From an uncultured Christensenella sp. (GTDB taxonomy: Bacteria; Bacillota; Clostridia; Christensenellales; CAG-917): a stretch of 64,000 bases of DNA. Below the pieces are notes generated by a model. The model saw only the letters and a program-made list of their open reading frames with translations. It made no database searches and was not told where the DNA came from. The stretch spans positions 62,001 through 126,000 of the forward strand of contig CAJTNO010000001.1 in assembly GCA_910577815.1 (NCBI GenBank), in the 5' to 3' direction. Each line of letters begins with the position of its first letter. Position 1 is the stretch's first letter. Below are positions 26,851-35,276 of the stretch, one piece after another. A program made the position numbers and the translations under genes.

Positions 26851-29277
26851 TTACTTTATCGGCTTCAGTCCCCAGATACGCTTGGCATATTCCTCTACGG
26901 CTCTGTCCGCCGCAAAGAAGCCCGCTTTTGCGATATTTACAAGCGACATTCTGTTCCATCTCTCCTTATCGAGATAGGTAGCGTTCACCTTATCCTGCGC
27001 GTTTGCGTAGCTCTCGAAGTCGGCAAGCACCATAAATCCGTCGGGCTGTCCGCCTCTGCCGATGATGAGCGAATCCGCAATTTCGCCAAAGGAAATTCCG
27101 TTAAGTCCCTGACGGAGCGCGTCGATAAGTCGCTTGATACGCGGATTTGTCTGATAATAGTGCGAGGGATTATAGCCCTGCCTCCACATATCGGACACCT
27201 CGTTTGCAAGCAAGCCGAACAGGAACATATTCTCGTCGCCTACCTCCTGGTGAATCTCGACGTTAGCGCCGTCGAGAGTACCTATAGTAAGCGCGCCGTT
27301 AATCATAAACTTCATATTACCCGTACCGCTCGCCTCTTTACCAGCTATGGAAATCTGCTCGCTGACCTCTGATGCGGGCATAATCATTTCCGCAAGCGTA
27401 ACGCGGTAGTTTTCAAGGAACACAACCTTTATTTTACCCTTGACGTCGGGGTCGTTGTTGATGACGTCGCCGAGGGTACAGATAAAGCGGATAATCTGCT
27501 TAGCCATATAATATGCGCTTGCCGCCTTAGCTCCGAAGATAAACGTACGCGGCTGCACGTCGAGATTGGGATTGTCCTTTATGCGGAAATACAAATCCAG
27601 TATATTGAGCGCGTTGAGCAGCTGACGCTTATACTCGTGCAAGCGTTTTACCTGAACGTCGAAAATGCTGTCGGGGTCGATTGCAACGCCGTTATGCTCG
27701 CTTATATACTTCGCAAGGTCGACCTTGTTTGCGTGCTTTATTTCGGCAAGGCGCTTGAGAGTCTGCCTGTCGCCCATATATTTCTGAAGGTCCTGCAAAC
27801 GGTCGGCGTCCTTAAGCCACTTATCGCCTATAAGGTCGGTGATAAACGCCGCAAGACGCGGATTTGCCTGCGACACCCAGCGTCTGTGGGTGATGCCGTT
27901 GGTGACGTTTGTAAACTTTTCGGGATGCATACGGTAATAATCCGCAAACACGTCGTTTTTAAGAATATCGCTGTGGAGCGCGGAAACGCCGTTAATCGTA
28001 TGCGAGGTGGCAAGACATAGGTTTGCCATCTTAACCTGCCCGTTAGAAAGCACCGCGCTGTTAGAAACCACGTCCCAGTTATTGGGATATGCTTTCCAAA
28101 GCTCGTCGCAGAAGCGGAGGTTTATTTCCTGCACAATCTGGAAGATACGGGGAAGCAAGCCCGCAAACAAATCCTGCGGCCACTTTTCGAGCGCCTCGGA
28201 CATAACCGTATGGTTGGTGTAAGAGACAGTATGCGAGGTAATATTCCACGCCTCGTCCCAGCCGTAGCCGTACTCGTCGAGGAGCAAACGCATAAGCTCG
28301 GGAATACAAAGCGTAGGATGCGTGTCGTTTATATGGATAGCAACGCAATCCGCGAGGTTATCGAGCGAGGGATTGGTCTGAAGATGTCTGTGCAGAATGC
28401 TCTGAACGGACGCCGACACAAAGAAATACTGTTGCTTGAGCCTTAGGGATTTACCCTCGATATGGTCGTCGGCGGGATAAAGAACCTTATTTATAGCCTC
28501 TGCGACCGTCTTTGCGCTGCTCGCTTTTACGTATTCGCCCTTGCTGAACATATGGATATCGAAATCCTGCGGAGCCTCCGAGTGCCAGAATCTGATACGG
28601 TTTACCGCCTTGGTGTCGTAGCCGGAAATATTCATATCGTAAGGCACGGCGTTGACGACGGTGCAATCGCGGTGATTTATAATGAGCTTGCCGTTTTCCC
28701 AGGTCTGGTCCACGTGACCGCCGAATTTAACGGAATAAATCTCCTCCTGACGGGGAGCAAGCCACACGTCACCCATTTTAAGCCAGTCGTCCGGCTGCTC
28801 GAGCTGCCAGCCGTCAACGATGACCTGCTTGAAAAGGCCGTAATCGTAAAGAATAGAAAATCCGCTTGCCGCATAGCCGAGGGACGTGAGCGCGTCCATA
28901 TACGCGGCGGCGAGTCTGCCGAGACCTCCGTTGCCGAGTCCCGCGTCGGGCTCGTAGGCATAAATTTCGTCCAAGGAAACGCCGAGGCTTTCGACTGCTT
29001 TCCTGACGGGAGCCTCTATGCCCATATTGAAAAGGTGGTTGCGAAGCGACCTGCCAAGCAAAAATTCCATAGACATATAGTAAATCTGCTTTGCATTTTT
29101 CTCGTGTACCTGTTTTTTAAAGTTGACGCGCGTCTGAGTAAGAATATCTCTCACGCACATACAGGTTGCTCTGTAAATCTGAGTTTTGCTTGCGTCCTCG
29201 GGCTTAACGCCGAAATATCTTGCCAGACAAGATGCAAGCTGAGTACCGAATTCCTGCGAAGATACGTTAAATTTCAT
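26851..29277 (-). CDS. glgP: Glycogen/starch/alpha-glucan phosphorylase
   Basis: An 808-residue GT35 enzyme that releases glucose 1-phosphate from the non-reducing ends of alpha-1,4 glucans, using pyridoxal phosphate. The family is clear along the whole length: YYMSMEFLLGRSLRNHL and DAGLGNGGLGRLAAAYMD in the N-terminal half, HINDTHPTL and FTNVTNGITHRRW in the middle. Near residue 655 the PLP region EASGTGNMKFMINGALTIGTLDGANVE follows in two contiguous segments. The length is normal. The ATG is preceded by a repeated GGAAGG tract. The promoter TTGACA-17-TAAAAT lies about 105 bases upstream. The GH13 glycosidase downstream suits the same pathway. Confidence 0.97.
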   Translation of the reverse strand: MKFNVSSQEFGTQLASCLARYFGVKPEDASKTQIYRATCMCVRDILTQTRVNFKKQVHEKNAKQIYYMSMEFLLGRSLRNHLFNMGIEAPVRKAVESLGVSLDEIYAYEPDAGLGNGGLGRLAAAYMDALTSLGYAASGFSILYDYGLFKQVIVDGWQLEQPDDWLKMGDVWLAPRQEEIYSVKFGGHVDQTWENGKLIINHRDCTVVNAVPYDMNISGYDTKAVNRIRFWHSEAPQDFDIHMFSKGEYVKASSAKTVAEAINKVLYPADDHIEGKSLRLKQQYFFVSASVQSILHRHLQTNPSLDNLADCVAIHINDTHPTLCIPELMRLLLDEYGYGWDEAWNITSHTVSYTNHTVMSEALEKWPQDLFAGLLPRIFQIVQEINLRFCDELWKAYPNNWDVVSNSAVLSNGQVKMANLCLATSHTINGVSALHSDILKNDVFADYYRMHPEKFTNVTNGITHRRWVSQANPRLAAFITDLIGDKWLKDADRLQDLQKYMGDRQTLKRLAEIKHANKVDLAKYISEHNGVAIDPDSIFDVQVKRLHEYKRQLLNALNILDLYFRIKDNPNLDVQPRTFIFGAKAASAYYMAKQIIRFICTLGDVINNDPDVKGKIKVVFLENYRVTLAEMIMPASEVSEQISIAGKEASGTGNMKFMINGALTIGTLDGANVEIHQEVGDENMFLFGLLANEVSDMWRQGYNPSHYYQTNPRIKRLIDALRQGLNGISFGEIADSLIIGRGGQPDGFMVLADFESYANAQDKVNATYLDKERWNRMSLVNIAKAGFFAADRAVEEYAKRIWGLKPIK

Positions 29278-29381
29278 TTTCCTTCCTTCCTTCCGCTTTC
29301 CCCCGGACGAAAGACTTGATATGATATTATGCGTTTCTTATATTATAATATACAGATATATAATAGTACGCGACTTATAAT

Positions 29382-29410
29382 ATTTTACTTTTTTAAAGCG
29401 GAGATGTCAA
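29382..29410 (-). promoter_or_regulatory. Promoter of glgP
   Basis: On the minus strand a perfect TTGACA (29405-29410) and TAAAAT (29382-29387) are 17 bases apart. The stretch 29411-29600 upstream holds nothing else that I recognise. Confidence 0.65.
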
Positions 29411-29602
29411 CGCTATAAACGATGAAAAGTGCTATAGAGCTATCAAAATATGCTAATTACGCAATTTAAGCAATGATAATTTTAAAAGCGCGGCATAAAA
29501 ACGCACGCCGTTCATCGCGGATTTATTAAAATCAGCATTGCGGGCGTCCACAAACGGAAAAACAAATAGGCAAAAAAGCAGATAATGTTAAAATAATTTG
29601 TA

Positions 29603-29631
29603 TTGACAAAAGGACAAAGCGGATATACTAT
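29603..29631 (+). promoter_or_regulatory. Promoter of the T-box leader and trpB
   Basis: A perfect TTGACA (29603-29608) and TACTAT (29626-29631) are 17 bases apart, directly before the T-box stem I sequence. Confidence 0.65.
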
Positions 29632-29639
29632 AAACACAT

Positions 29640-29910
29640 AAACCGTTGATGAGAAGAAAACCGATACAGGACTATAAGAGAGTCGGCGGCGGTGGAATGT
29701 CGGCAGGCACCGTATCGGACAATATGGGACTCGGAGGGCTGAGGCGAAAGGGACGCAGTAGCTTCAGACGTAAACGCCCTACGTAACAGGGCAGGCTGTG
29801 ATGGCAGCCGACGAGGGGAAAGCCGAAAGGCTTTCAAGTACGGTGGTACCGCAGACTGAGCATACAGTTTGTCCGTGCAGAACGTAAGTTTTGCGCGGAT
29901 TTTTTGATTT
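29640..29910 (+). promoter_or_regulatory. T-box leader, tryptophan type
   Basis: A tRNA-sensing transcription attenuator. The T-box core TGGTACCGC is at 29844-29852. Upstream are the stem I hallmarks AAGAGAG and GGTGGAA near 29677-29699, and lower-stem arms CCGATAC and GTATCGG that bring TGG (29725-29727) into the expected specifier position. TGG is the tryptophan codon, which agrees with the tryptophan synthase gene downstream. The terminator is at 29872-29908: GTCCGTGCAGAAC pairs with GTTTTGCGCGGAT around GTAA, followed by TTTTT. Uncharged tRNA-Trp should allow read-through. The specifier assignment is my reading of the fold. Confidence 0.85.
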
Positions 29911-30227
29911 ATTACGCGTACGTCCTGCTTTATGACTGTTACGACGTGCAAGGCACGGAGCAACTGAGTGCCGAAGTGCGATGATTGTACAAGTGAGCGG
30001 ACAAATGTAGTTTGTCTGTCCGCGAACGAGTGGCATAATAAAGCGACGATAGCTGTTCACGAGTGCCGTCTGTCTCCCCCGCGAGCGATGTTACTTAAAA
30101 AGTGAAAGCACTATTTCGAGTGGTGGGAGAAATACCGGCGAGACCGGAAAGAGGGGGCTATATAATTATAATTTAAGAACGCGACGAAATTTCGCAAAAT
30201 AAACTATTACGGACGCAGTCCGATAAA
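29911..30227 (+). other. Long structured leader between the T-box terminator and trpB
   Basis: About 315 bases with several short hairpins and no open frame: GGCAC with GTGCC near 29953-29972, GCGGACA with TGTCCGC near 29997-30023, and CCGG with CCGG near 30134-30146. The stems are joined by purine-rich linkers (GAGCAAC, GAACGAG) that resemble the interior of the element at 26742. No second T-box core is present. I do not recognise the structure. Confidence 0.45.
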
Positions 30228-30242
30228 ATGGAGGTAACAGCT

Positions 30243-31622
30243 ATGGGCAAAACCAAAATTCCCTACAAAACGTATCTGACAGAACAAGAGATGCCCAAGG
30301 AGTGGTATAACGTCCGCGCGGATATGAAAACCAATCACCGACCGCTGCTCAATCCGCAGACGCGCGAGCCTGCAAGGCTTGAGGAGCTCGAAGCGGTTTT
30401 CAGCACGGAATGCTCCAAGCAGGAGCTGAACGACGCCGACGCCTATATAGAGATTCCCGAGGAGGTGCGCGAGTTTTACAAGATGTACCGCCCCTCCCCC
30501 TTGGTGCGCGCATACTGTCTCGAAAGGTATCTTGATACGCCCGCAAGGATTTACTACAAATTCGAGGGCAACAACACCAGCGGCTCGCATAAGCTTAACA
30601 GCGCAATAGCGCAGGCGTATTACGCCAAGCGGCAGGGACTTAAGGGACTTACAACCGAAACGGGCGCGGGACAGTGGGGAACGGCGCTTTCTATGGCGTG
30701 CGGCTATTTCGGACTGGATTTAACGGTATATATGGTGCGCTGCTCCTACGAGCAGAAGCCCCAGCGCAAAACTCTTATGACAACGTACGGAGCAAACGTA
30801 ATCCCGTCGCCCTCCGACACGACGGAGGTGGGAAAGCGTATGCTGCGCGAGTTCCCAAACAACACCTCGGGCAGCTTAGGCACCGCTATATCCGAGGCGG
30901 TAGAGGTTGCGGTAAAATCCGGCGGCGCGCGCAAATACGCGCTTGGAAGCGTACTCAATCAGGTTATGCTGCACCAATCTGTGATAGGCATCGAGAGCAA
31001 GCGCGCAATGGAAAAAATAGACGAATACCCCGATATAATCATAGGGTGCGCGGGCGGAGGAAGCAACCTCGGCGGACTTATATCCGAATTTATGCGCGAC
31101 AAGCTTAAGGGCAAAGCAAATCCGTACGTGATAGCGGTTGAGCCTATGAGCTGTCCGAGCCTAACAAAAGGAGTATTCGCATACGACTATTGCGACACGG
31201 GCAGAGTTACTCCGCTTGCAATGATGTACACGCTCGGCAGCGGCTTTTGCCCCTCTCCCTCTCACGCGGGCGGACTCCGCTATCACGGAATGAGCCCGAT
31301 ACTGTCCCAGCTTTACCGCGACGGCTATATCGACGAAGCGCGCGCGGTAAATCAGATAGACGTATTTGACGCGGCAACCAGATTCGCAAGAGTGGAAGGA
31401 ATACTCCCCGCGCCCGAATCCGCGCACGCCATCAAGGCGGCAATAGACGAAGCGGTTAAATGCAAGGAAAGCGGCGAAAGCAAAACGATACTTTTCGGGC
31501 TTACGGGAACGGGCTATTTCGACCTGTACGCATACGAAAAATTCTTAAACGGCACGCTTTCGGACGCTCCGCCGAGCGAAGCGGAGCTTGCGCGAAGCGA
31601 AAACGCGATTCCGAAATTTTAA
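30243..31622 (+). CDS. trpB: Tryptophan synthase beta chain, TrpB2 type
   Basis: A 459-residue PLP enzyme that joins indole and serine to give tryptophan. It is longer than the common TrpB (about 400 residues) and has the N-terminal extension and motifs of the TrpB2 group (YRPSPLVRAYCLERYLDTPARIYYKF in consecutive parts, then NTSGSHKLNSA with the PLP lysine near residue 117). GAGQWG and the phosphate loop CAGGGSN near residue 272 are intact. No trpA or other trp gene is adjacent, so the enzyme may salvage free indole. The start at 30243 has GGAGG eight bases upstream; an ATG at 30228 overlaps that site. The T-box leader and a terminator make it a single-gene unit. Confidence 0.92.
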   Translation: MGKTKIPYKTYLTEQEMPKEWYNVRADMKTNHRPLLNPQTREPARLEELEAVFSTECSKQELNDADAYIEIPEEVREFYKMYRPSPLVRAYCLERYLDTPARIYYKFEGNNTSGSHKLNSAIAQAYYAKRQGLKGLTTETGAGQWGTALSMACGYFGLDLTVYMVRCSYEQKPQRKTLMTTYGANVIPSPSDTTEVGKRMLREFPNNTSGSLGTAISEAVEVAVKSGGARKYALGSVLNQVMLHQSVIGIESKRAMEKIDEYPDIIIGCAGGGSNLGGLISEFMRDKLKGKANPYVIAVEPMSCPSLTKGVFAYDYCDTGRVTPLAMMYTLGSGFCPSPSHAGGLRYHGMSPILSQLYRDGYIDEARAVNQIDVFDAATRFARVEGILPAPESAHAIKAAIDEAVKCKESGESKTILFGLTGTGYFDLYAYEKFLNGTLSDAPPSEAELARSENAIPKF

Positions 31623-31641
31623 CATAAACCAAGCTTTATAC

Positions 31642-31676
31642 ATACAAAATCCGCACATTAAGTGCGGATTTTGTAT
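31642..31676. terminator. Bidirectional terminator between trpB and pdxY
   Basis: ATACAAAATCCGCAC and GTGCGGATTTTGTAT form a perfect 15-bp stem with an ATTAA loop. It lies between the convergent ends of trpB and the kinase gene and can serve both. Confidence 0.85.
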
Positions 31677-31701
31677 ATATATTATGTTTCTATCTGTAAA
31701 T

Positions 31702-32517
31702 TTACTTTCGCGTCAGCAAACTCAAATTAGGCTCGAAGCTCACGCCATACCAATGCTCCTTATCCGTATTTCTTATGCAATCAACTACGAAATCCGCCGC
31801 GACGGCAACCGCGTCGCGCACGGATTTTCCGCGCATAAGCAGTCCCGTAAACGCAGAAGCAAATACGTCGCCCGTTCCGTGACAGTTTCTTTCCAGCTTC
31901 GTATGCGAATAATAGAATTTGTCTTTTCCGTCATACACCGTCACGCCCGTAGTTTTTTTGCTGTAGCTCACGCCCTTAAGCACAACCTGCTTCGCGCCGA
32001 GCTTTATAAGCGCGTCAAGCAGCGACTGAATATAATTTTCGTCATACTCCTCTTTATAATCCATACCCGTAAGATAACACGCCTCGGTGATATTGGGCAG
32101 GATAATATCGGCTTCCGCCGCGAGCTTACGCATTTCGTTTACAAACCCGCCGTCAAATGCGGGATACAGCTTGCCGAAATCGCCCATAACGGTATCCACT
32201 ATCCTAAGCCCGCCCTTTAGCCGACCTGCAAAGGCTTCGCGCACAATATCAATCTGCTCGGCGGTAGCAAGATAACCCGTATACGCGGCGTCGAAAAACA
32301 CACCCTCGCGCTCCCAGTGCGCAAGAATTTTTTTCATCTCGGCAGTCAGGTCAAGGCAGGTAAAATCCTTAAAGCCCATAGTATGCGTGGACAAAAGAGC
32401 GGACGGCAGAACGCAGGCTTCTACTCCGCACGCCGAAATAACAGGCAGAGCCACGGTAAGCGAACACTGCCCGAGGCAGGATATATCCTGAATTGACAAT
32501 ACGCGTTTAGTTTCCAT
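31702..32517 (-). CDS. pdxY: Pyridoxal/pyridoxamine kinase
   Basis: A 271-residue ribokinase-superfamily kinase that phosphorylates vitamin B6 vitamers with ATP. The N-terminus RVLSIQDISCLGQCSLTVALPVI and the STHT segment are typical of PdxY/PdxK. PNITEACYLTG lies in the middle. The C-terminal anion-hole motif is RNCHGTGDVFASAFTG, with the catalytic Asp in GTGD. The length fits the family. It probably supplies pyridoxal phosphate; the neighbouring trpB and glgP products both need that cofactor, though the genes are on different transcripts. Confidence 0.88.
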   Translation of the reverse strand: METKRVLSIQDISCLGQCSLTVALPVISACGVEACVLPSALLSTHTMGFKDFTCLDLTAEMKKILAHWEREGVFFDAAYTGYLATAEQIDIVREAFAGRLKGGLRIVDTVMGDFGKLYPAFDGGFVNEMRKLAAEADIILPNITEACYLTGMDYKEEYDENYIQSLLDALIKLGAKQVVLKGVSYSKKTTGVTVYDGKDKFYYSHTKLERNCHGTGDVFASAFTGLLMRGKSVRDAVAVAADFVVDCIRNTDKEHWYGVSFEPNLSLLTRK

Positions 32518-32794
32518 AAAGCACCTCTCGGATATGATAAATCATCGCGCAGAAAAATGCTACTGAAATGATTAAAAGCGACAAAATAAAAAAATTGTCT
32601 ATAATAATTCCGAAAATTATCGGATTTTTACAAATATTATAAATTTATAAGGAATTTTGCGTGCAAAGTTTTTATTTTTTAATATAATATAAAATAAGTA
32701 AGTATAGAATATATCCGCGCGGAACATTATAAGCGTCCGACCGATAAAACCCACGGCGATTTTTTGCCGGGCGCACGGAGTGAGAGGAAAGCAA

Positions 32795-33595
32795 ATGTCT
32801 GAAAAACAAACCCCATCGGCTGACGGCAACGTAGCGGCAATAGAAATAAAAAATCTCGTAAAGCAGTATCCGTCCGCAGTGGCGCCTGCGGTTAAGGATT
32901 TTTCGCTCATCTGCTACGCGGGCGAAATCGTCGGACTGCTCGGACACAACGGCGCAGGCAAATCCACCACCTTAAAATGTCTTACGGGAATGCTGCCCTT
33001 CACGTCGGGAAGCATAAAAATCAACGGCTACGATATAAAGAGCTCTCCGCTCAAGGCTAAATTCACGTTCGGCTTCGTATCGGACAAGCACGACGTATTC
33101 GTCAAAATGACGGGCATACAGTATATAAACTTTATGGCGGACGCCTACGGAGTTAGCAAGTCCGCACGCGCGGCGCGCCTCGGCGAGCTTGAGCAGGTAT
33201 TCTCTTTAGGCTCGCGCCTCACGGAGCCAATCAGCAACTACTCGCACGGAATGCGCCAGAAGATATGTATGATGGGCAGTCTTATACACAGCCCCAAGCT
33301 TTGGATACTCGACGAGCCGATGATAGGACTTGACCCTCTGACCTCCGCAAAGGTAAGCGATTTTATGCGCGAATATGCCGCGCAGGGCAACTGCATACTG
33401 TTTTCATCGCACAACATCGACTCGGTGCAAAAGCTCTGCGACCGAGCGGTAATAATCAACAAAGGGGTAAAGACGGACGATTTCCGTTTTGACGAATCCG
33501 CCTTGGACGGAGTCAACCTCGAGGAATATTTTCTTACCCGCACCGCCGCGCCCGACGAATACGATGGAGCGGCTGCCTACGAGGCGCAGGAATGA
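32795..33595 (+). CDS. ABC transporter ATP-binding protein
   Basis: A 266-residue ATPase of the exporter (ABC-2/CcmA-like) type. The Walker A motif GHNGAGKST lies near residue 50. The signature NYSHGMRQK is a variant of LSGGQ, and Walker B is LWILDEPMIGLD, followed by the switch histidine in LFSSHNID. The start at 32795 follows GAGG; an upstream GTG at 32780 overlaps the site. It overlaps the permease gene by four bases (ATGA), so the two form one complex. An AT-rich stretch with TATAAT at 32683-32688 is the likely -10 box, although no good -35 box accompanies it. Confidence 0.92.
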   Translation: MSEKQTPSADGNVAAIEIKNLVKQYPSAVAPAVKDFSLICYAGEIVGLLGHNGAGKSTTLKCLTGMLPFTSGSIKINGYDIKSSPLKAKFTFGFVSDKHDVFVKMTGIQYINFMADAYGVSKSARAARLGELEQVFSLGSRLTEPISNYSHGMRQKICMMGSLIHSPKLWILDEPMIGLDPLTSAKVSDFMREYAAQGNCILFSSHNIDSVQKLCDRAVIINKGVKTDDFRFDESALDGVNLEEYFLTRTAAPDEYDGAAAYEAQE

Positions 33596-35274
33596 GCAGA
33601 TACGCTTTATTATTAAAAAAACAGCTTTTCGACGCGTTCCCGTTCGGCTCGAAATCGGCGAGGTCGAGAAATTTCGCGCGCTACGCGCTTGCCGCTATAC
33701 TTATTATCGGAATAATAGTTGCGTTCGGCGTAATATTCTCAAAATTCACGGCAACTTATACGCAAATAAAAATCAATCGCGTTCCAGATGTGGAGGCAAG
33801 ACAGTTCGAGCTGATGTCAACGGTCTATTTCGCGTTGATTATCGCCTTTATAATTACGGGAACAACCCGGCTTTGCCATTCTCTGTTTGAAAACAGCGAT
33901 ATAAGCATCCTCATCTCTATGCCCTTCTCGTCCCTGGAAATATTCGCCTCCAAGCTGACCTGGGTGTACGTCAGACAGGCGGTCGCCTCGCTGATAACTG
34001 TGCTTACCATAAATCTCACGTTTTTCATAACGGTCAACCTGATATCCGCCTACAACGTGCTTATGTCCGTGGCAGTTGCGGTACTGCTTCCCGTCTTTCC
34101 GCTGTCGGTCGCGGCTGTAATAGCTTTGCCCTATTACTACTTAAAGCGCGTAATCACCTCCCACTATCTCTTAAACTTCGCGGCGATGACGGCATTGCTC
34201 GTAGGCTTCTGCCTGCTCTACGCATACCTTTTCGGAATAGCGGAAAACCTAATCGGCTCGGGCAAGCTTGCCTCGCTGTTCAATGAATTTACAATGGCAA
34301 AAATAGCCGGCTTCGCCAAAAACGCATATCCCGCCAATCTTATAGCGGGCATAATGCTGAGGCGGGAGGTAGGCAAAAATATAGGCGTCTTTATCGGCAT
34401 TCTCGCGGGCGCGGCGCTTATCGCCCTGCCTCTTATCAGATTTATATTCATACGCGTAACGCAAAAGGGCTTCGGCGCGCACGTTCCGCACGTTCACCAC
34501 AAAAAGCTGATATTTGTCAGAAAAAACAGACTGCTCAATCTTTTAAACAAGGAGTTTTTAAACGTCCTGCGCACGCCCGGATATGCGTATATGTACTTTG
34601 CAACGGCAATAATAATGCCGATAATGACCTATTATTCCGCAAAGCTAAGCTCGTCGCTCGTGTCGGGAATGCTCGGCAACATAGAGTACGACTTCGAGGT
34701 CTGCACGTTTATCGTGCTGTTATACAGCACGCTTACAAACACCTTCTGCTCCACAAACATAAGCCGCGACGGATATATGGCTTCTATGCAAAAAACTCTC
34801 CCCTACACGCCCGCGCAGATACTGTCCGCAAAGATGATATTCAGCGGCGCGGTATCTATGCTCAGCATACTCATATCCTGCATAGTGCTTGTAGCCTGCA
34901 ATCTGGAGAGCGCGGGCAACGGAGTAATTACGTTTATATCCGCGGCTATGCTTGCCGCGGCGCAGATAGCCTTTGCGACAAGGCTTGACCTCAACCATCC
35001 GCATTTTTCCCGCACGGACGACGGCGAAATAAAGGAAGCAAATTCCACCGTATCGGTAATAATACTTACGGGACTCGTCGTCTGCTTCGTAATCGGACTG
35101 CTTCTGCTTTACAACACGCTAAAGGGACTTATCACCGGCGCCCCCTCCGAAGCGGACAGAGGCGCAAGCTACGCATACGCCATATGCCTGCCGCTCGCGC
35201 TGCTCGCGGGCGCGCTCGCATACTTTTTCGTAAATCTTAAGAAGGCTTACGACAATCTCGATACGGAGAGGTGA
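33592..35274 (+). CDS. ABC transporter permease
   Basis: A 560-residue membrane protein with about 12 hydrophobic segments, probably the permease partner of the ATPase encoded immediately upstream. Hydrophobic blocks begin with YALAAILIIGIIVAFGVIFS and end with YAICLPLALLAGALAYFFVNL. A single chain of this length could supply all membrane helices of the transporter. The substrate cannot be told from the sequence. Its stop codon lies two bases before the start codon of the large extracellular protein, which suggests that the transporter acts on or with that protein. Confidence 0.85.
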   Translation: MSRYALLLKKQLFDAFPFGSKSARSRNFARYALAAILIIGIIVAFGVIFSKFTATYTQIKINRVPDVEARQFELMSTVYFALIIAFIITGTTRLCHSLFENSDISILISMPFSSLEIFASKLTWVYVRQAVASLITVLTINLTFFITVNLISAYNVLMSVAVAVLLPVFPLSVAAVIALPYYYLKRVITSHYLLNFAAMTALLVGFCLLYAYLFGIAENLIGSGKLASLFNEFTMAKIAGFAKNAYPANLIAGIMLRREVGKNIGVFIGILAGAALIALPLIRFIFIRVTQKGFGAHVPHVHHKKLIFVRKNRLLNLLNKEFLNVLRTPGYAYMYFATAIIMPIMTYYSAKLSSSLVSGMLGNIEYDFEVCTFIVLLYSTLTNTFCSTNISRDGYMASMQKTLPYTPAQILSAKMIFSGAVSMLSILISCIVLVACNLESAGNGVITFISAAMLAAAQIAFATRLDLNHPHFSRTDDGEIKEANSTVSVIILTGLVVCFVIGLLLLYNTLKGLITGAPSEADRGASYAYAICLPLALLAGALAYFFVNLKKAYDNLDTER

Positions 35275-35276
35275 AT

